A stretch of 64,000 nt of DNA, taken from a bacterium. Its GTDB lineage: Bacteria > Zhuqueibacterota > Zhuqueibacteria > Zhuqueibacterales > Zhuqueibacteraceae. Both the position numbers and the translations under genes were made by a program. Under the pieces are notes generated by a model that worked only from the letters and a program-made list of their open reading frames with translations, was not told the origin of the DNA and ran no database searches. Of the stretch, positions 36,278 to 45,171 are shown piece by piece (the first letter of the stretch is position 1; the number at the start of each line of letters is the position of its first letter). The DNA lies in NCBI GenBank assembly GCA_023150945.1, contig JAKLJX010000006.1:62001-126000 (forward strand). The letters are read 5' to 3'.

Positions 36278-36404
36278 GCCCTCTCCTCCTTTGCGTTATC
36301 AACGGCCAGGAACAACGAAGAATTGCGCAATTGCGATGCAACTCTCTTGGGAGGCCTCGTGCCTAATGTCGCTAGTACTACAACGCTAAGTCGAATTCTA
36401 CTGC

Positions 36405-36615
36405 ACAGACAAACAGCTCCAAAGGGGCGCCATGCAAAAGCGAAGGGCAACGCCCTGGAAAAGAAAACCGTAATCAGGAGAAATCACCAAGCCCCATGCG
36501 GGGCGCCATAGAACTACGTCTGGAATGTCGCCCCTCGGGCTGAATGCGACAAATCCTATCGGTTCCCAAGGCGCTGCCCGTGGGCTATTGCATGCGGCCC
36601 CGTCGGGGTCAACCC
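36405..36615. repeat. GC-rich multi-hairpin intergenic element
   Basis: Several short perfect inversions follow each other: GGGCAACGCCC (36445-36455), GCCCCATGCGGGGC (36491-36504), an inversion with GTCGC/GCGAC ends (36527-36550), and GGCCCCGTCGGGGTC (36596-36610). The style matches dispersed non-coding repeats known from many environmental genomes. Confidence 0.5.
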
Positions 36616-36658
36616 GGCCTTCTAAACGAGGAGAGTGCATACCCAACGTTGTAGTACG

Positions 36659-36805
36659 ATCCATCCGAAATCGCGAACTTCTGAGAAAATGTTCCTGCAA
36701 CGGCTAGGCCGTTGCACGTTGCATCAAAATACTCTGAGTTTCCACGACACTTGAAGGTTTGGAAACCTCGGCTCAGCCGAGGGTGGAACATTTTCGGACA
36801 GAGAC
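36659..36805. repeat. Dispersed MITE-like element, copy 3 (inverted)
   Basis: Read on the minus strand it starts GTCTCTGTCCGAAAATG and contains CCGAGGTTTCCAAACCTTC, GTGGAAAC and TGCAACGGCCTAGCCGTTGC. It is shorter than copies 1 and 2 and lacks the terminal GC palindrome. Confidence 0.58.
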
Positions 36806-36950
36806 TCACCAACTTCTGAGGGGGAATCCGTTCCAACCTTGGCCGGGCCAAGATCTTGTGATCGTTTGCACGACGCGGATCGACCGCAAGCATTCCAAGG
36901 CCGGCAACCGCGCAACGCCGGCGTCCGTCTCCCGTTCATTGGGCGCCGGC

Positions 36951-37535
36951 TCAGACTCTGGCTTCTGGCATGGCGTTGCGATCCCAGGGCGGGGCGTTGT
37001 GCAGTGCGCCAATCACGCCGTCGACGGAATCCACCACCGACCACATTAAACGATGCTGCGGCCGCATGAAGCGTTCGCGAATGCAGCGTTCGAGCAGCTC
37101 GAGGGCAGGATCGAAGAAGCCGCGCAGGTTCACGATGACAATGGGATGGGTGTGCAAGCCCAGGCGCTTCCACGTGATCGCTTCGAACAATTCCTCCAGC
37201 GTGCCGCTGCCGCCGGGCAGCGCAATCAGGCCCTGGGATTTTTCGATCATCACACGCTTGCGCTGGTGCATATCGTCGGTGAGATGCAGCTCGGTGAGGC
37301 CGTTGTGGCCCCACTCCACTTCCTGCATGAAGTGCGGCAGGACGCCGATGACTTTGCCGCCGGCGGCCAGCGCGCTGTCCGCGAGCGCGCCCATCAGGCC
37401 GACGCTGCCGCCGCCGAAAACAATGGTGAGGCCGTGACGCGCCAGCTCAGCGCCAAGACGCCGGGTTTCTTCGAAATAGAAGGCATCGCACTGGCTGCTG
37501 GAGGCGCAATAGACACAAACCCGTTGGAGGGACAA
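36951..37535 (-). CDS. TIGR00730 / LOG-family Rossmann-fold protein
   Basis: 194 residues from TTG 37535. Motifs are VCVYCASSSQCDAFY at the N-terminus, VFGGGSVGLMGALAD, and LPGGSGTLEELFEAITWKR, the nucleotide-binding PGGxGTxxE signature of LOG-type phosphoribohydrolases that release cytokinin-like bases from nucleoside monophosphates. TTG is chosen because AAGGAA lies about nine bases upstream and the length matches the family; a TTG at 37616 is possible but has no ribosome site. Bacterial members may have housekeeping roles in nucleotide turnover. The gene stands alone. Confidence 0.88.
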   Translation of the reverse strand: MSLQRVCVYCASSSQCDAFYFEETRRLGAELARHGLTIVFGGGSVGLMGALADSALAAGGKVIGVLPHFMQEVEWGHNGLTELHLTDDMHQRKRVMIEKSQGLIALPGGSGTLEELFEAITWKRLGLHTHPIVIVNLRGFFDPALELLERCIRERFMRPQHRLMWSVVDSVDGVIGALHNAPPWDRNAMPEARV

Positions 37536-37976
37536 GGGAATCGATTCCTTCGGTTGGTACTCGATTAGTTTTTCCAACTCAGAAAAAAGTCTGAAAGATT
37601 CCTGACCACCAAGCAAACGATTGAATCGCGAAAAAGAGGAGATCGCCGAGCGGTCATATCAAGAGTGCTCTGCACTGCGTTCTCGGCAACGCTGCGGTGC
37701 CGGTGATGCCTTTGGGTGAATTCGAGGTGTCCTAGAATAGAGCTTTGTTGTCTTGATTTGCATGAGTGATTCCGCGTGTCATTCAGAAGGAATCTCGTGA
37801 GGTACTTGGCACCGTGCTCAAATCTTCAATCTGATGCAGTTCCTTGGCGAAATCATTGCCTCAACAGCAAAGAATGTTTCCAGCAGATAGATACAAGCCA
37901 ACTGATAAGAAACTCGTCCACCCTTTGGGTTGATACTGCCTGCGGGCGATTTCCTCCTCTTTGCGATTGATCTGCG
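37536..37976. other. Intergenic region with a REP-like core
   Basis: A core of the dispersed repeat lies at 37778-37802 (GTCATTCAGAAGGAATCTCG). No gene is supported; the composition is less GC-rich than the surroundings. Confidence 0.45.
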
Positions 37977-39482
37977 TTACGTCCTCGGCCGGTCTTTCGT
38001 CTTTTCAACCTCGAACGCCTGGTTCGGTCTTTTCAGCCGCTGCAAACGCGCGCGCTCAACGTGCAGCAGCGGCCAACGGCCGGCAGCCGCAAGCAACTGC
38101 CGCACCTTGCGCAGCGTCAATTGCGAGGGCTTCTGCCACATCTCCGAGAACAAAGCCGCAGTTTTGTGCAAACGGAACTCCTGATGCACGACGCGATGCA
38201 ACTGGCGGTAGAATTCCGGTTGATACTGGCCGCGAAACATCAGGTCGAGATCATCGCTGTGCTCCCAGTTGTGTTTCTCACCCAGCTCAGCCTTGACGCG
38301 CTCATAGAAGCGCGTGCCGGGCAGCGGATAGGAAACCGAGATGCCGAGGTCGTCGGGCCGGCAATCATGCACCATTTTGATGGTCTTTTCGATATCGGCA
38401 TCGGTTTCACCGGGATAGCCGAATTGCAGAAAGAAGCACACTTGCAGGCCGTGGCGGTGCAGCCGCTCGGCCGCCGCATGAATCTGCGCCACAGTGGTGC
38501 CCTTGTCCATGGCATCGAGAATCCTCTGCGAGCCGGATTCCGCGCCCACCCACACGGTCCGGCAGCCGGCTTGCTTCAAACCGAGGACGGCCTCTTCGTG
38601 CAGCAAATCGACGCGCGCTTGAATCTTGAACGGGATGGTCGCCTCGGCGGCTTGCACTGCCTCACCGAAACGCTCGACCCAGCCCGGCTTGAGGCCGAAG
38701 ATGTCGTCGCTGAACCAAATGTGATCCGGCTGATACTGCTGTTTCAGCCAGGCCATCTCCTGCGCCACATTCTCTGGCGAACGGGAATTGTAACGATCGC
38801 CATAGATCGGCTTTGCGCACCAGTTGCAACGAAACGGGCAGCCGCGCGTGCTGACCATGTTCATCGAAAAATAGCCGTGTTTGCGGCGCCACGCATTGCG
38901 ATACGAGTCGATGTCGACCAAGTCCCACGCCGGAAACGGCAGTTGATCGAGTTGTTTGAGAAAGCCGCGGCCCGCCGTTGCTGTGATGCTACCGTTCTGC
39001 CGGAAAGCGATGCCCGCGATTTGATCCAGCGGTTGGGCCGGGCGCTGGAGAATCGCCGCCACCAGCTCTGCCAGCGAAATTTCACCTTCTCCCAAAATGA
39101 CATAGTCCGCCCCGGCGTTGAAATAGAGCTGTTGCTGGTCGGTGGCATCCGAGCCGGCCACGATCACCGGCACGCCGCGAGTCTTGGCGAGTGAGATCAT
39201 TGCGAAGCAAGCCTCGCGCATGCGCGTCAGGCACATCTTGCTGAGCCAGTTGAAGCTGTCTTCATAGAACACCACGGCGCGCGGTTGAGAATTGTCGAGC
39301 GCCGGGCGCAGCGCTGCGGGGCCGGCGGCGAGCATGCTGTCGAACAGGGCAACGCGCCAGCCCTTTTGCCGCAGATAAGCGGCGGCATACAACGTCCCCA
39401 GCGGTGGATAGGGCTGCATCGTCTGCCACTGTTTGGGATCGAAGCGGAGAAAAAAAGAATGGGCGAGCAAGACATCGATCAT
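37977..39482 (-). CDS. B12-binding-domain radical SAM protein (copy 2)
   Basis: 501 residues from ATG 39482 (MIDVLLAHSFFLRFD). The B12-binding domain (PYPPLGTLYAAAYLRQKGW, VIVAGSDATDQQQLY) again lacks a visible DxHxxG ligand. The cluster motif is C215-x3-C219-x2-C222 in RGCPFRCNWC. GAESGSQRILDAMDKG, QFGYPGETDADIEKT and SYPLPGTRFYERV are typical of this class. The N-terminal 50 residues align closely with copy 1, so the two are paralogs. Start choice: ATG 39491 is three codons earlier and also possible. The product may modify a lipid or secondary metabolite. Confidence 0.88.
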   Translation of the reverse strand: MIDVLLAHSFFLRFDPKQWQTMQPYPPLGTLYAAAYLRQKGWRVALFDSMLAAGPAALRPALDNSQPRAVVFYEDSFNWLSKMCLTRMREACFAMISLAKTRGVPVIVAGSDATDQQQLYFNAGADYVILGEGEISLAELVAAILQRPAQPLDQIAGIAFRQNGSITATAGRGFLKQLDQLPFPAWDLVDIDSYRNAWRRKHGYFSMNMVSTRGCPFRCNWCAKPIYGDRYNSRSPENVAQEMAWLKQQYQPDHIWFSDDIFGLKPGWVERFGEAVQAAEATIPFKIQARVDLLHEEAVLGLKQAGCRTVWVGAESGSQRILDAMDKGTTVAQIHAAAERLHRHGLQVCFFLQFGYPGETDADIEKTIKMVHDCRPDDLGISVSYPLPGTRFYERVKAELGEKHNWEHSDDLDLMFRGQYQPEFYRQLHRVVHQEFRLHKTAALFSEMWQKPSQLTLRKVRQLLAAAGRWPLLHVERARLQRLKRPNQAFEVEKTKDRPRT

Positions 39483-39646
39483 TGCAACCATCTCGTCGTC
39501 TTGGGAAACACCAGCATCACCGCGAGCACAGCCCTCGTCCCGCCAGGGACCTCCCTCCGCACCATGCACCACTCCAGTGCCGGGGAAGATGCTTTCAGCA
39601 TAACAGCAAGAAGCGAATGAGCCAACTTCGCAACTCGGCGGCCGCT

Positions 39647-41164
39647 TCACTGCTCCGGCCATTGCGTGACTTCATAAACCGTGGCCTGCGCGAGACGCAA
39701 CACCGGCCGGCAGCGCAACGGCTCGGCGCGCACGAATTCCGCGAAGAACACATCCGCGGCCAGCCAGGGCTGAAAATTCGTGAAGATCACCAGATATCTC
39801 ACCTGCTGGCGGCGCGCGTAGTCGAGCAACTCCTCACGCCGCTCGAAAGTGAGCAATCCCGCGCAGAGAATCCTTTCGCGATGATCCTTCGACTGCGCCG
39901 CGATGCGCTGATACGCCATGGGCGCCGCATCTTGCCGATGGCGAAAACGTTCCGCCACCACCAGCGCCTTCTCGTCGGAAGGCAGCGCCCGCTCCAGGAA
40001 TCGAGTCATCTCGTACGGCTCGCGGAATTCAGGATTGGCGTGCAGCCGCGCCACCGGAATTGCAGCATAAACCGCCAAACCGGCCAGCAGCAATCCCACC
40101 AGAACATTTGCCGCACGGGGCGCCAGCCAGCGCGACCACCAGCCGCGGCGCTGCTGCAACCCCGCCGCGATGGCCTCCATGCCGACCACGGCGAGTAGCA
40201 ACGCCAGGCTCAGCGGAATCGCGGCAAAACGATTCACCGTTTCAAATTCCTTGCCGATGATGAAGAAGAAAAAAATCAGCACCAGCGCGCCCCAAGCCAA
40301 TAGTAATTTCAAAACTGGAGGCCAAGACTTACGATTCTGCCACAGCCACCGGACTCCCGGCAGGGCAAATAGCAGCAGCGGCGAGCCGAAGAGTCCCAAC
40401 CAGTAAAGCATGCGGCCGGCGTAGCGTGCCGCCCAGCCCAAATCAAAATGCGGTTGCCAGGCATAGAATGTGCGATCCGCGGTTTGAAAGAGAAAGCTGT
40501 GCCATTCGCCCCAATGGAATTGGCTGAGCAAAAGCCAAAGCCCGGGTGCCCAGCCGAAGAACAGCGCGGCTGCGAAAGAGTTTTTGATCACGGCGCCGGC
40601 ACGTGCCCCCGCGGCTTCGCGGTTGGTTCTCCACCAAACGAGAAGGGGCAACACGAACCAACTTTCATAGCGCGTGAGACAAGCGAGGCCGTAAAGCAAG
40701 CCGCCGGTGCGCGACCGCAGGATTTTCTGCGGATGAAACAACATTGCCAGCGCGGCATAGAACAGTCCGAGAAACAACACGTCCTGATAAGGCATCAGTG
40801 AGAGAATGACGAAGAGCGCATTGGCCGCGAACAGCAAGCCGCCCATGCGGGCGAACGCCGGCGCGGTGCAACGGCGCAAGCAGAGATAGAAGCCGCAGGC
40901 CGCGAGGCTGCCGAGCGCGGCAAAGAGCACGCGAATCGGCATGATGCTGGGGCTCAGCAAAGCCGGCACGTACACCAGCGCCTGCGTGAGCGGCAGCCAG
41001 TGCGCGAGAAAAAGCGTGTCGCGAAAATAAAGCCGGCCGATGCTGTCATTGCCGTAGGGCGCGGGGAAGGCCCACAGCAGCAGCAGACGCAGCGCAAAGC
41101 CGAACACAAAGATGAGAAGCAAGTCGCGGCGGGCGGCTTTCTGCGGCTCGGACATGCGATTCAT
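39647..41164 (-). CDS. GT39-like multi-pass membrane glycosyltransferase
   Basis: 505 residues from ATG 41164, fixed by an ATGA overlap with the stop of the HXXEE gene upstream. About 11 membrane segments. The first loop carries [19 protein letters not shown], and [14 protein letters not shown] and [16 protein letters not shown] are further loops of GT-C type enzymes. The usual Asp-Glu pair of GT39 is replaced by NDS, so classification to GT39 versus a related GT-C family is tentative. The C-terminal 110 residues are soluble. Role: transfer of a sugar from a lipid carrier in surface glycan assembly. Confidence 0.75.
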   Translation of the reverse strand: MNRMSEPQKAARRDLLLIFVFGFALRLLLLWAFPAPYGNDSIGRLYFRDTLFLAHWLPLTQALVYVPALLSPSIMPIRVLFAALGSLAACGFYLCLRRCTAPAFARMGGLLFAANALFVILSLMPYQDVLFLGLFYAALAMLFHPQKILRSRTGGLLYGLACLTRYESWFVLPLLVWWRTNREAAGARAGAVIKNSFAAALFFGWAPGLWLLLSQFHWGEWHSFLFQTADRTFYAWQPHFDLGWAARYAGRMLYWLGLFGSPLLLFALPGVRWLWQNRKSWPPVLKLLLAWGALVLIFFFFIIGKEFETVNRFAAIPLSLALLLAVVGMEAIAAGLQQRRGWWSRWLAPRAANVLVGLLLAGLAVYAAIPVARLHANPEFREPYEMTRFLERALPSDEKALVVAERFRHRQDAAPMAYQRIAAQSKDHRERILCAGLLTFERREELLDYARRQQVRYLVIFTNFQPWLAADVFFAEFVRAEPLRCRPVLRLAQATVYEVTQWPEQ

Positions 41165-41643
41165 CCGATCGTCAAGGCGATCAAAGAGACCGCCGCGTGC
41201 ATCACGACGCCCGCGGAAAAGCCGAACCAGAACTCGGCGGGCGGCAGCGTGCGCCGGCAGCGCCGCAGCGTGTATATGCCCAGCGGAATCCACAACAGCA
41301 CGCCCGACACCAGTCCCGGCGAGTAGGAGGCCGTGACCATGGTGCCGATCACGTGCAACACGCCGTTGATCACCACCAGCGTGCCGTATCCGCTCAACAG
41401 CCAATGCCAAGCCGGGCCGCGCAGAATCACCAGCATGCTGACGATCATGATGATCAGGAAGAGGGCATTGATGGAGAGAAATTGCCCGGCGGTCAGCCCG
41501 TTGCCGGCGAATTTGGCCAGCCAGCGGTAGAAGCCCTCACCGCCCCAATACTCCTCGGTGAGATGCACGAGATAAGTGGCCGGAAAAAGCCACAACCATT
41601 TTCCCGCCAAAGCGGGCGGCGCGGAGGTGAGGGTAATGGACAT
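41161..41643 (-). CDS. HXXEE-domain membrane protein
   Basis: 160 residues. The HxxEE motif is HLTEEYWGG near residue 27, inside or beside the first membrane helix; four to five membrane segments follow. The family is conserved but without a known reaction. It is transcribed with the GT39-like gene (ATGA overlap), so a link to membrane glycan or lipid chemistry is possible but unproven. It is divergent from the GT2 gene, with only 60 bp between the starts. Confidence 0.85.
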   Translation of the reverse strand: MSITLTSAPPALAGKWLWLFPATYLVHLTEEYWGGEGFYRWLAKFAGNGLTAGQFLSINALFLIIMIVSMLVILRGPAWHWLLSGYGTLVVINGVLHVIGTMVTASYSPGLVSGVLLWIPLGIYTLRRCRRTLPPAEFWFGFSAGVVMHAAVSLIALTIG

Positions 41644-41703
41644 GGACGGAAGCTCGTCGAATTTCTGCTTGACTTGCTGGATTCACCCCCCCATTTTCGA
41701 CCC

Positions 41704-42477
41704 ATGACAACACTTTCAATCATCGTGCCGGCTTACAATGAGGAGCACACCATTGGTGAAATTCTGGCGCGCGTGCAGCGCGTCGAGCTGAGCCATCTGG
41801 GCGTGCAACGCGAGATCATCGTGGTCAATGACGGCTCACAGGATGGCACGGGAGAGATTCTCGCGCAGCTTGCGGCGAGCGCGGGGTTCACGCTCGTTCA
41901 GCAGCGCCGGAATCGCGGCAAGGGCGCGGCGGTGCAGGCGGGACTGGCGCACGCGACCGGCGATCTCATTCTGATTCAGGATGCTGATTTGGAATATGAT
42001 CCCCGCGACTATGCCGCCCTGCTCGCGCCGATTCTCGCCGGCCGCGCCGAAGTGGTTTATGGCTCGCGCATTCTCGGCGCACGCGTGTTCGGCACGCGGG
42101 ACTATTCTTATCTGCATTTCTATTGGGGCGGCCGGCTGTTGAGCTGGCTCACCAACCTGCTGTTCGGCAGCCGCCTCACCGACGAATCCACCGGCTACAA
42201 ACTCTTCACCCGCCGGGCACTGCAGCAGGTGTTGCCGCTGGAATATGCCGGCTTTGAGTTTTGCTCGGAGGTGACGGCCAAGCTCGCCCGCCGCGGGTGC
42301 GTGATTCACGAAGTGCCGGTGCACTATCATCCCCGCTCGCGCGCGCAAGGCAAGAAGATCACCTGGCGGCACGGCCTGCAGGCGCTGCTGACGTTGCTGC
42401 GCTATCGCTTTCGCCGGCCCGCAAAACCGGCGCAAGATAGAGAGCTTTTGCCAGGAAGTCAAGTCGGCGCAGTTTGA
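41704..42477 (+). CDS. GT2-family glycosyltransferase (dolichol-phosphate mannosyltransferase-like)
   Basis: 257 residues. Nucleotide-sugar binding motifs are [14 protein letters not shown] at the start, [17 protein letters not shown], and [12 protein letters not shown], where the DAD triad binds metal. [16 protein letters not shown] is the loop typical of polyprenyl-phosphate glycosyltransferases (DPM/Alg5-like). It lacks C-terminal membrane segments, so it is a soluble or peripheral enzyme that makes polyprenyl-phosphate-sugar, the donor for the GT-C enzymes nearby. No clear ribosome site precedes the ATG; earlier in-frame sequence is not related. Confidence 0.9.
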   Translation: MTTLSIIVPAYNEEHTIGEILARVQRVELSHLGVQREIIVVNDGSQDGTGEILAQLAASAGFTLVQQRRNRGKGAAVQAGLAHATGDLILIQDADLEYDPRDYAALLAPILAGRAEVVYGSRILGARVFGTRDYSYLHFYWGGRLLSWLTNLLFGSRLTDESTGYKLFTRRALQQVLPLEYAGFEFCSEVTAKLARRGCVIHEVPVHYHPRSRAQGKKITWRHGLQALLTLLRYRFRRPAKPAQDRELLPGSQVGAV

Positions 42478-42525
42478 CAAGCTCTTCACCCGCGCTGCGC
42501 CGCCGCCGTTCACCGGCTTTTTCTT

Positions 42526-44796
42526 TCACCGCAGCGCCGGCGGCACCGGCAGCACAAAAATCGCGCTGAATTCCAAGCCACGGCCGCGGTCGGAAGTGAA
42601 GAGAATGCGGTCATTCGCGGCATCCCAAAGCGGAGAAGTATTGTGGCCGGCAGCCGTGGTCAAAAGGTATCGATCGCCTGCTGCGGCTTGCTTGCTTCTG
42701 TCGGCCAGCTTCACTGCCGCGAGCGCTATTGTTGCGTTTTGCTTCTGCGCAAACAGCAGCACGCTTGCGTCCGGTGACCAGGCCGGCTGCTCCAGACGAT
42801 CGTCCGCCGCCAACACCAGCTCATCGCGGCCATCGGAAAAATCATAGAGCCGCAACTGAAAGCGGCCGCCCTCCGGCGCTGCGGCATTTCGATCTTCAAC
42901 ACAGTACGCCAGTAGATTTCCCCGCGGCGAACAGGCGGGATCATAGAACCGCATCTGCTCGCCAGCGGCGGTGCGCAACACCCGCAGTTGCAACTGATCG
43001 TCTGCCAGCACCGCCAGGAACAGCGCCTCGCCGTTGACATAGACAAAACTCTTCCCCGCTTCCTGCCAGCTCGGCTGACTGCCGGCAAGCAAGAATTGCG
43101 GCTCCTCACCCTGCGCCCGGCTCAGCCAGATTTCATCGCGGCCGTTCACGATCGTTTGCACCAGCAAACTGGCATCATCCTCGGCGAGATCAGGATGATA
43201 GTAGTTGCGGCGCGCTGGCGGCGTCCACCGGCCGGAATCCGTCGAGAAAATGGTGTATTGCTCGTTCCAAAACTCGCAATAGCTGAAGACCAGACGCCGG
43301 CGGCCGGCATCGGGATGCTTCATCAGCAGACCTTGATGGCGTTGGAATTCGGCGTCTTCCAGGGCCAGCCAGGTGGCGCCGTCATCCGCTGGTGCCGGCC
43401 GGCCGCGGCTGGCCGCCAAAGCGGAGAGACTCGCGATCAAAGTCACCGCAACCGCCAGCGCTCTGCCCAGTTTGGTTTTCGTTGGCCGCAGCGAAATCAG
43501 CGGCCGGAAAAAGCGCCAGGCCAGCACGCCGAAGAGCAACAACAGCCACAAGCGGGAATATCCCAGCGGCGTGAGCCAGCCCTGCGCCAGCGGCATGAGT
43601 TTGAGATAATGCGGTAGATTGATCACGATGAACAACGCCGCTAGCCCGGCAGCGGCATGCCGGCGTTGCAGCTCGAGCAGAAGAGCGACAAAGGCGGTGG
43701 TGGTCAAGGTCAGCAGCAGAAAATGATACGTCGTGCCGCTCGGCGAGACCAGCAGGAACCACAACGGCAGCAATCCGATTTCGAACAAGAACTGGTGGCG
43801 CGGCGCCGCGAAGCGCACCACTGCGATCAGCCACGCAGCGAGCGCGGTGAATCCCCAAAACGCCGCAGCGCTGAGAAAATAGAAAGCCGGCGGACAATCC
43901 AAAGGCGGCGCGGGATTGAGGGTGGCATTGTGAACAAAAAGCCGGCGAAACAGGCTGGCCCATGATTGAAAGAGAATCGCGAACGGATCCTGAATTTCAC
44001 CGCGTAAATGGCGCGGAAAGACTTCAGTGAGAAAGACGCGAAACGGCTCGCTGCCCGCCAGCAGCGCGGTGAAGCCGGCGACGGCCGCCACCGTGGCGCC
44101 TGCCGCGAGCACCAGCCGCCAGCGCCGCCGCCAGGCGAAATAAGCCACGAAGAGAATCCCCACGTATTTCATCGGAATCAGCAGGCCGAGCAAAACTCCG
44201 GCGAGCGCGTCTTTGCCCCGCTGCTGCGCCAGCAAGCCGAGCACGAGCGTGGCGGTGAGCAGCAGATACATCTGGCCAAACAGGAAATTGTTGATCAAGC
44301 CGAAGCCGGTGCCGAGCAAGATCACCGCCGTTGCCAGCCAGTGCAACCGCGTGAGGCAGGCAAGGCCGCAAATGCAAACAACGATGAGGAGGGCGTTGAC
44401 CGCGGTCCAGACGTTGCGCGCCGCAACCGCATCAAGAAACGTCAGCGGCAAAAATACCGTGGCCGTGGGCGGCGGATGCGGAATGAAACCGCCGACTTGA
44501 TGCACGATGCCCTTGCGATCCATCTCCATTTGAAACCAGACAAAATCCTGATACGCGCGTGCCAGCGGCGCGCCCTCGCGCACCAGGCGGGCGGCGGTGT
44601 AGTAATTGGCAAAATCGCCGCGGGTGTTGTTGAGACTGGGGAGAATGCCGAACTTGATGATCAGCAGCGCAAAGACGATAAGCGTGCCTGCGAGCGCAAG
44701 CGCGAGCCGGCGATTTGATGGAGAAGTGGACACGATGCGAGAGCAGTAGTATTGATGCGGATCAGCCGCGTGATGGTTTTGCTTCACAAATGTCAT
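42526..44796 (-). CDS. GT87 (DUF2029) membrane glycosyltransferase fused to a TolB/WD40-like propeller
   Basis: 756 residues. The first 450 form a GT87-type GT-C enzyme: a membrane segment at about 30-50, then TRGDFANYYTAARLVREG with the acidic residue expected at the active site, and about ten further membrane segments. Residues about 480-756 form a soluble repeat domain (PSWQEAGKSFVYVNG, PAWSPDASVLLFAQ, SPLWDAANDRILFTSD), a TolB/WD40-like propeller. The fusion is unusual for this family. ATG 44796 lies inside a REP-like repeat, so GTG 44733 (MSTSPSNRRLALAL) may be the true start; neither has a good ribosome site. Confidence 0.78.
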   Translation of the reverse strand: MTFVKQNHHAADPHQYYCSRIVSTSPSNRRLALALAGTLIVFALLIIKFGILPSLNNTRGDFANYYTAARLVREGAPLARAYQDFVWFQMEMDRKGIVHQVGGFIPHPPPTATVFLPLTFLDAVAARNVWTAVNALLIVVCICGLACLTRLHWLATAVILLGTGFGLINNFLFGQMYLLLTATLVLGLLAQQRGKDALAGVLLGLLIPMKYVGILFVAYFAWRRRWRLVLAAGATVAAVAGFTALLAGSEPFRVFLTEVFPRHLRGEIQDPFAILFQSWASLFRRLFVHNATLNPAPPLDCPPAFYFLSAAAFWGFTALAAWLIAVVRFAAPRHQFLFEIGLLPLWFLLVSPSGTTYHFLLLTLTTTAFVALLLELQRRHAAAGLAALFIVINLPHYLKLMPLAQGWLTPLGYSRLWLLLLFGVLAWRFFRPLISLRPTKTKLGRALAVAVTLIASLSALAASRGRPAPADDGATWLALEDAEFQRHQGLLMKHPDAGRRRLVFSYCEFWNEQYTIFSTDSGRWTPPARRNYYHPDLAEDDASLLVQTIVNGRDEIWLSRAQGEEPQFLLAGSQPSWQEAGKSFVYVNGEALFLAVLADDQLQLRVLRTAAGEQMRFYDPACSPRGNLLAYCVEDRNAAAPEGGRFQLRLYDFSDGRDELVLAADDRLEQPAWSPDASVLLFAQKQNATIALAAVKLADRSKQAAAGDRYLLTTAAGHNTSPLWDAANDRILFTSDRGRGLEFSAIFVLPVPPALR

Positions 44797-44862
44797 CCAG
44801 AAATTATCCGGTGAAACTCCCGGCGCTGCGCCTCATCTTCACAGGATCCGTTCTGGATGACA
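44791..44862. repeat. 72-bp paired inverted REP-like unit
   Basis: TGTCATCCAGAA opens the left arm and its exact complement closes the right arm; each is followed inward by (A/G)T(T)ATCC.GTGAA. Same length as the unit at 30482-30553. It overlaps the first two codons of the longer GT87 frame. Confidence 0.7.
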
Positions 44863-44916
44863 GATCAAATGAATCACGGGAGTGATGACACACCCGTTCT
44901 ACACTAAGCGTGCAGC

Positions 44917-45171
44917 GGCGGTTTTTCCTAAAGCGGATAAACCGCAACTCAATGAGAATTGCCAACGCATTGAAACAACCCAGCGGATATTTTTTGTCCG
45001 CTGAGCTGTCTCAATCCGTTGGAGAAATTTCTTGCCTTCAAGCCAACGCTTTCCCTTCAAAGAAACTGCGCCAGATTTCAGACAAGCTGAAATCTGCTGC
45101 CCTGCGGGCAGCAACGAAATTACTTCTTTGCTGGCGACAATTTTTTGTCGCCAGGGCGCTCATAAGCGCCC
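44917..45171. repeat. Cluster of six hairpins
   Basis: Hairpins lie at 44917-44945 (imperfect GCGGTTTTTCC arms), 44981-45003 (CAGCGGA/TCCGCTG), 45072-45096 (10-bp arms CAGATTTCAG), 45097-45111 (CTGCCC/GGGCAG), 45131-45154 (10-bp arms CTGGCGACAA) and 45154-45171 (GGGCGCT/AGCGCCC). The last two fall inside the 3' end of the deacetylase gene. T-runs lie in loops rather than after stems, so simple terminators do not explain them. Confidence 0.7.

Larger units (their letters stand above)
36278..36950. other. Intergenic region holding two repeat elements
   Basis: About 670 bp without a supported gene. It contains a GC-rich multi-hairpin element (36405-36615) and, further right, an inverted copy of the MITE-like element (36659-36805). 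Confidence 0.6.
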
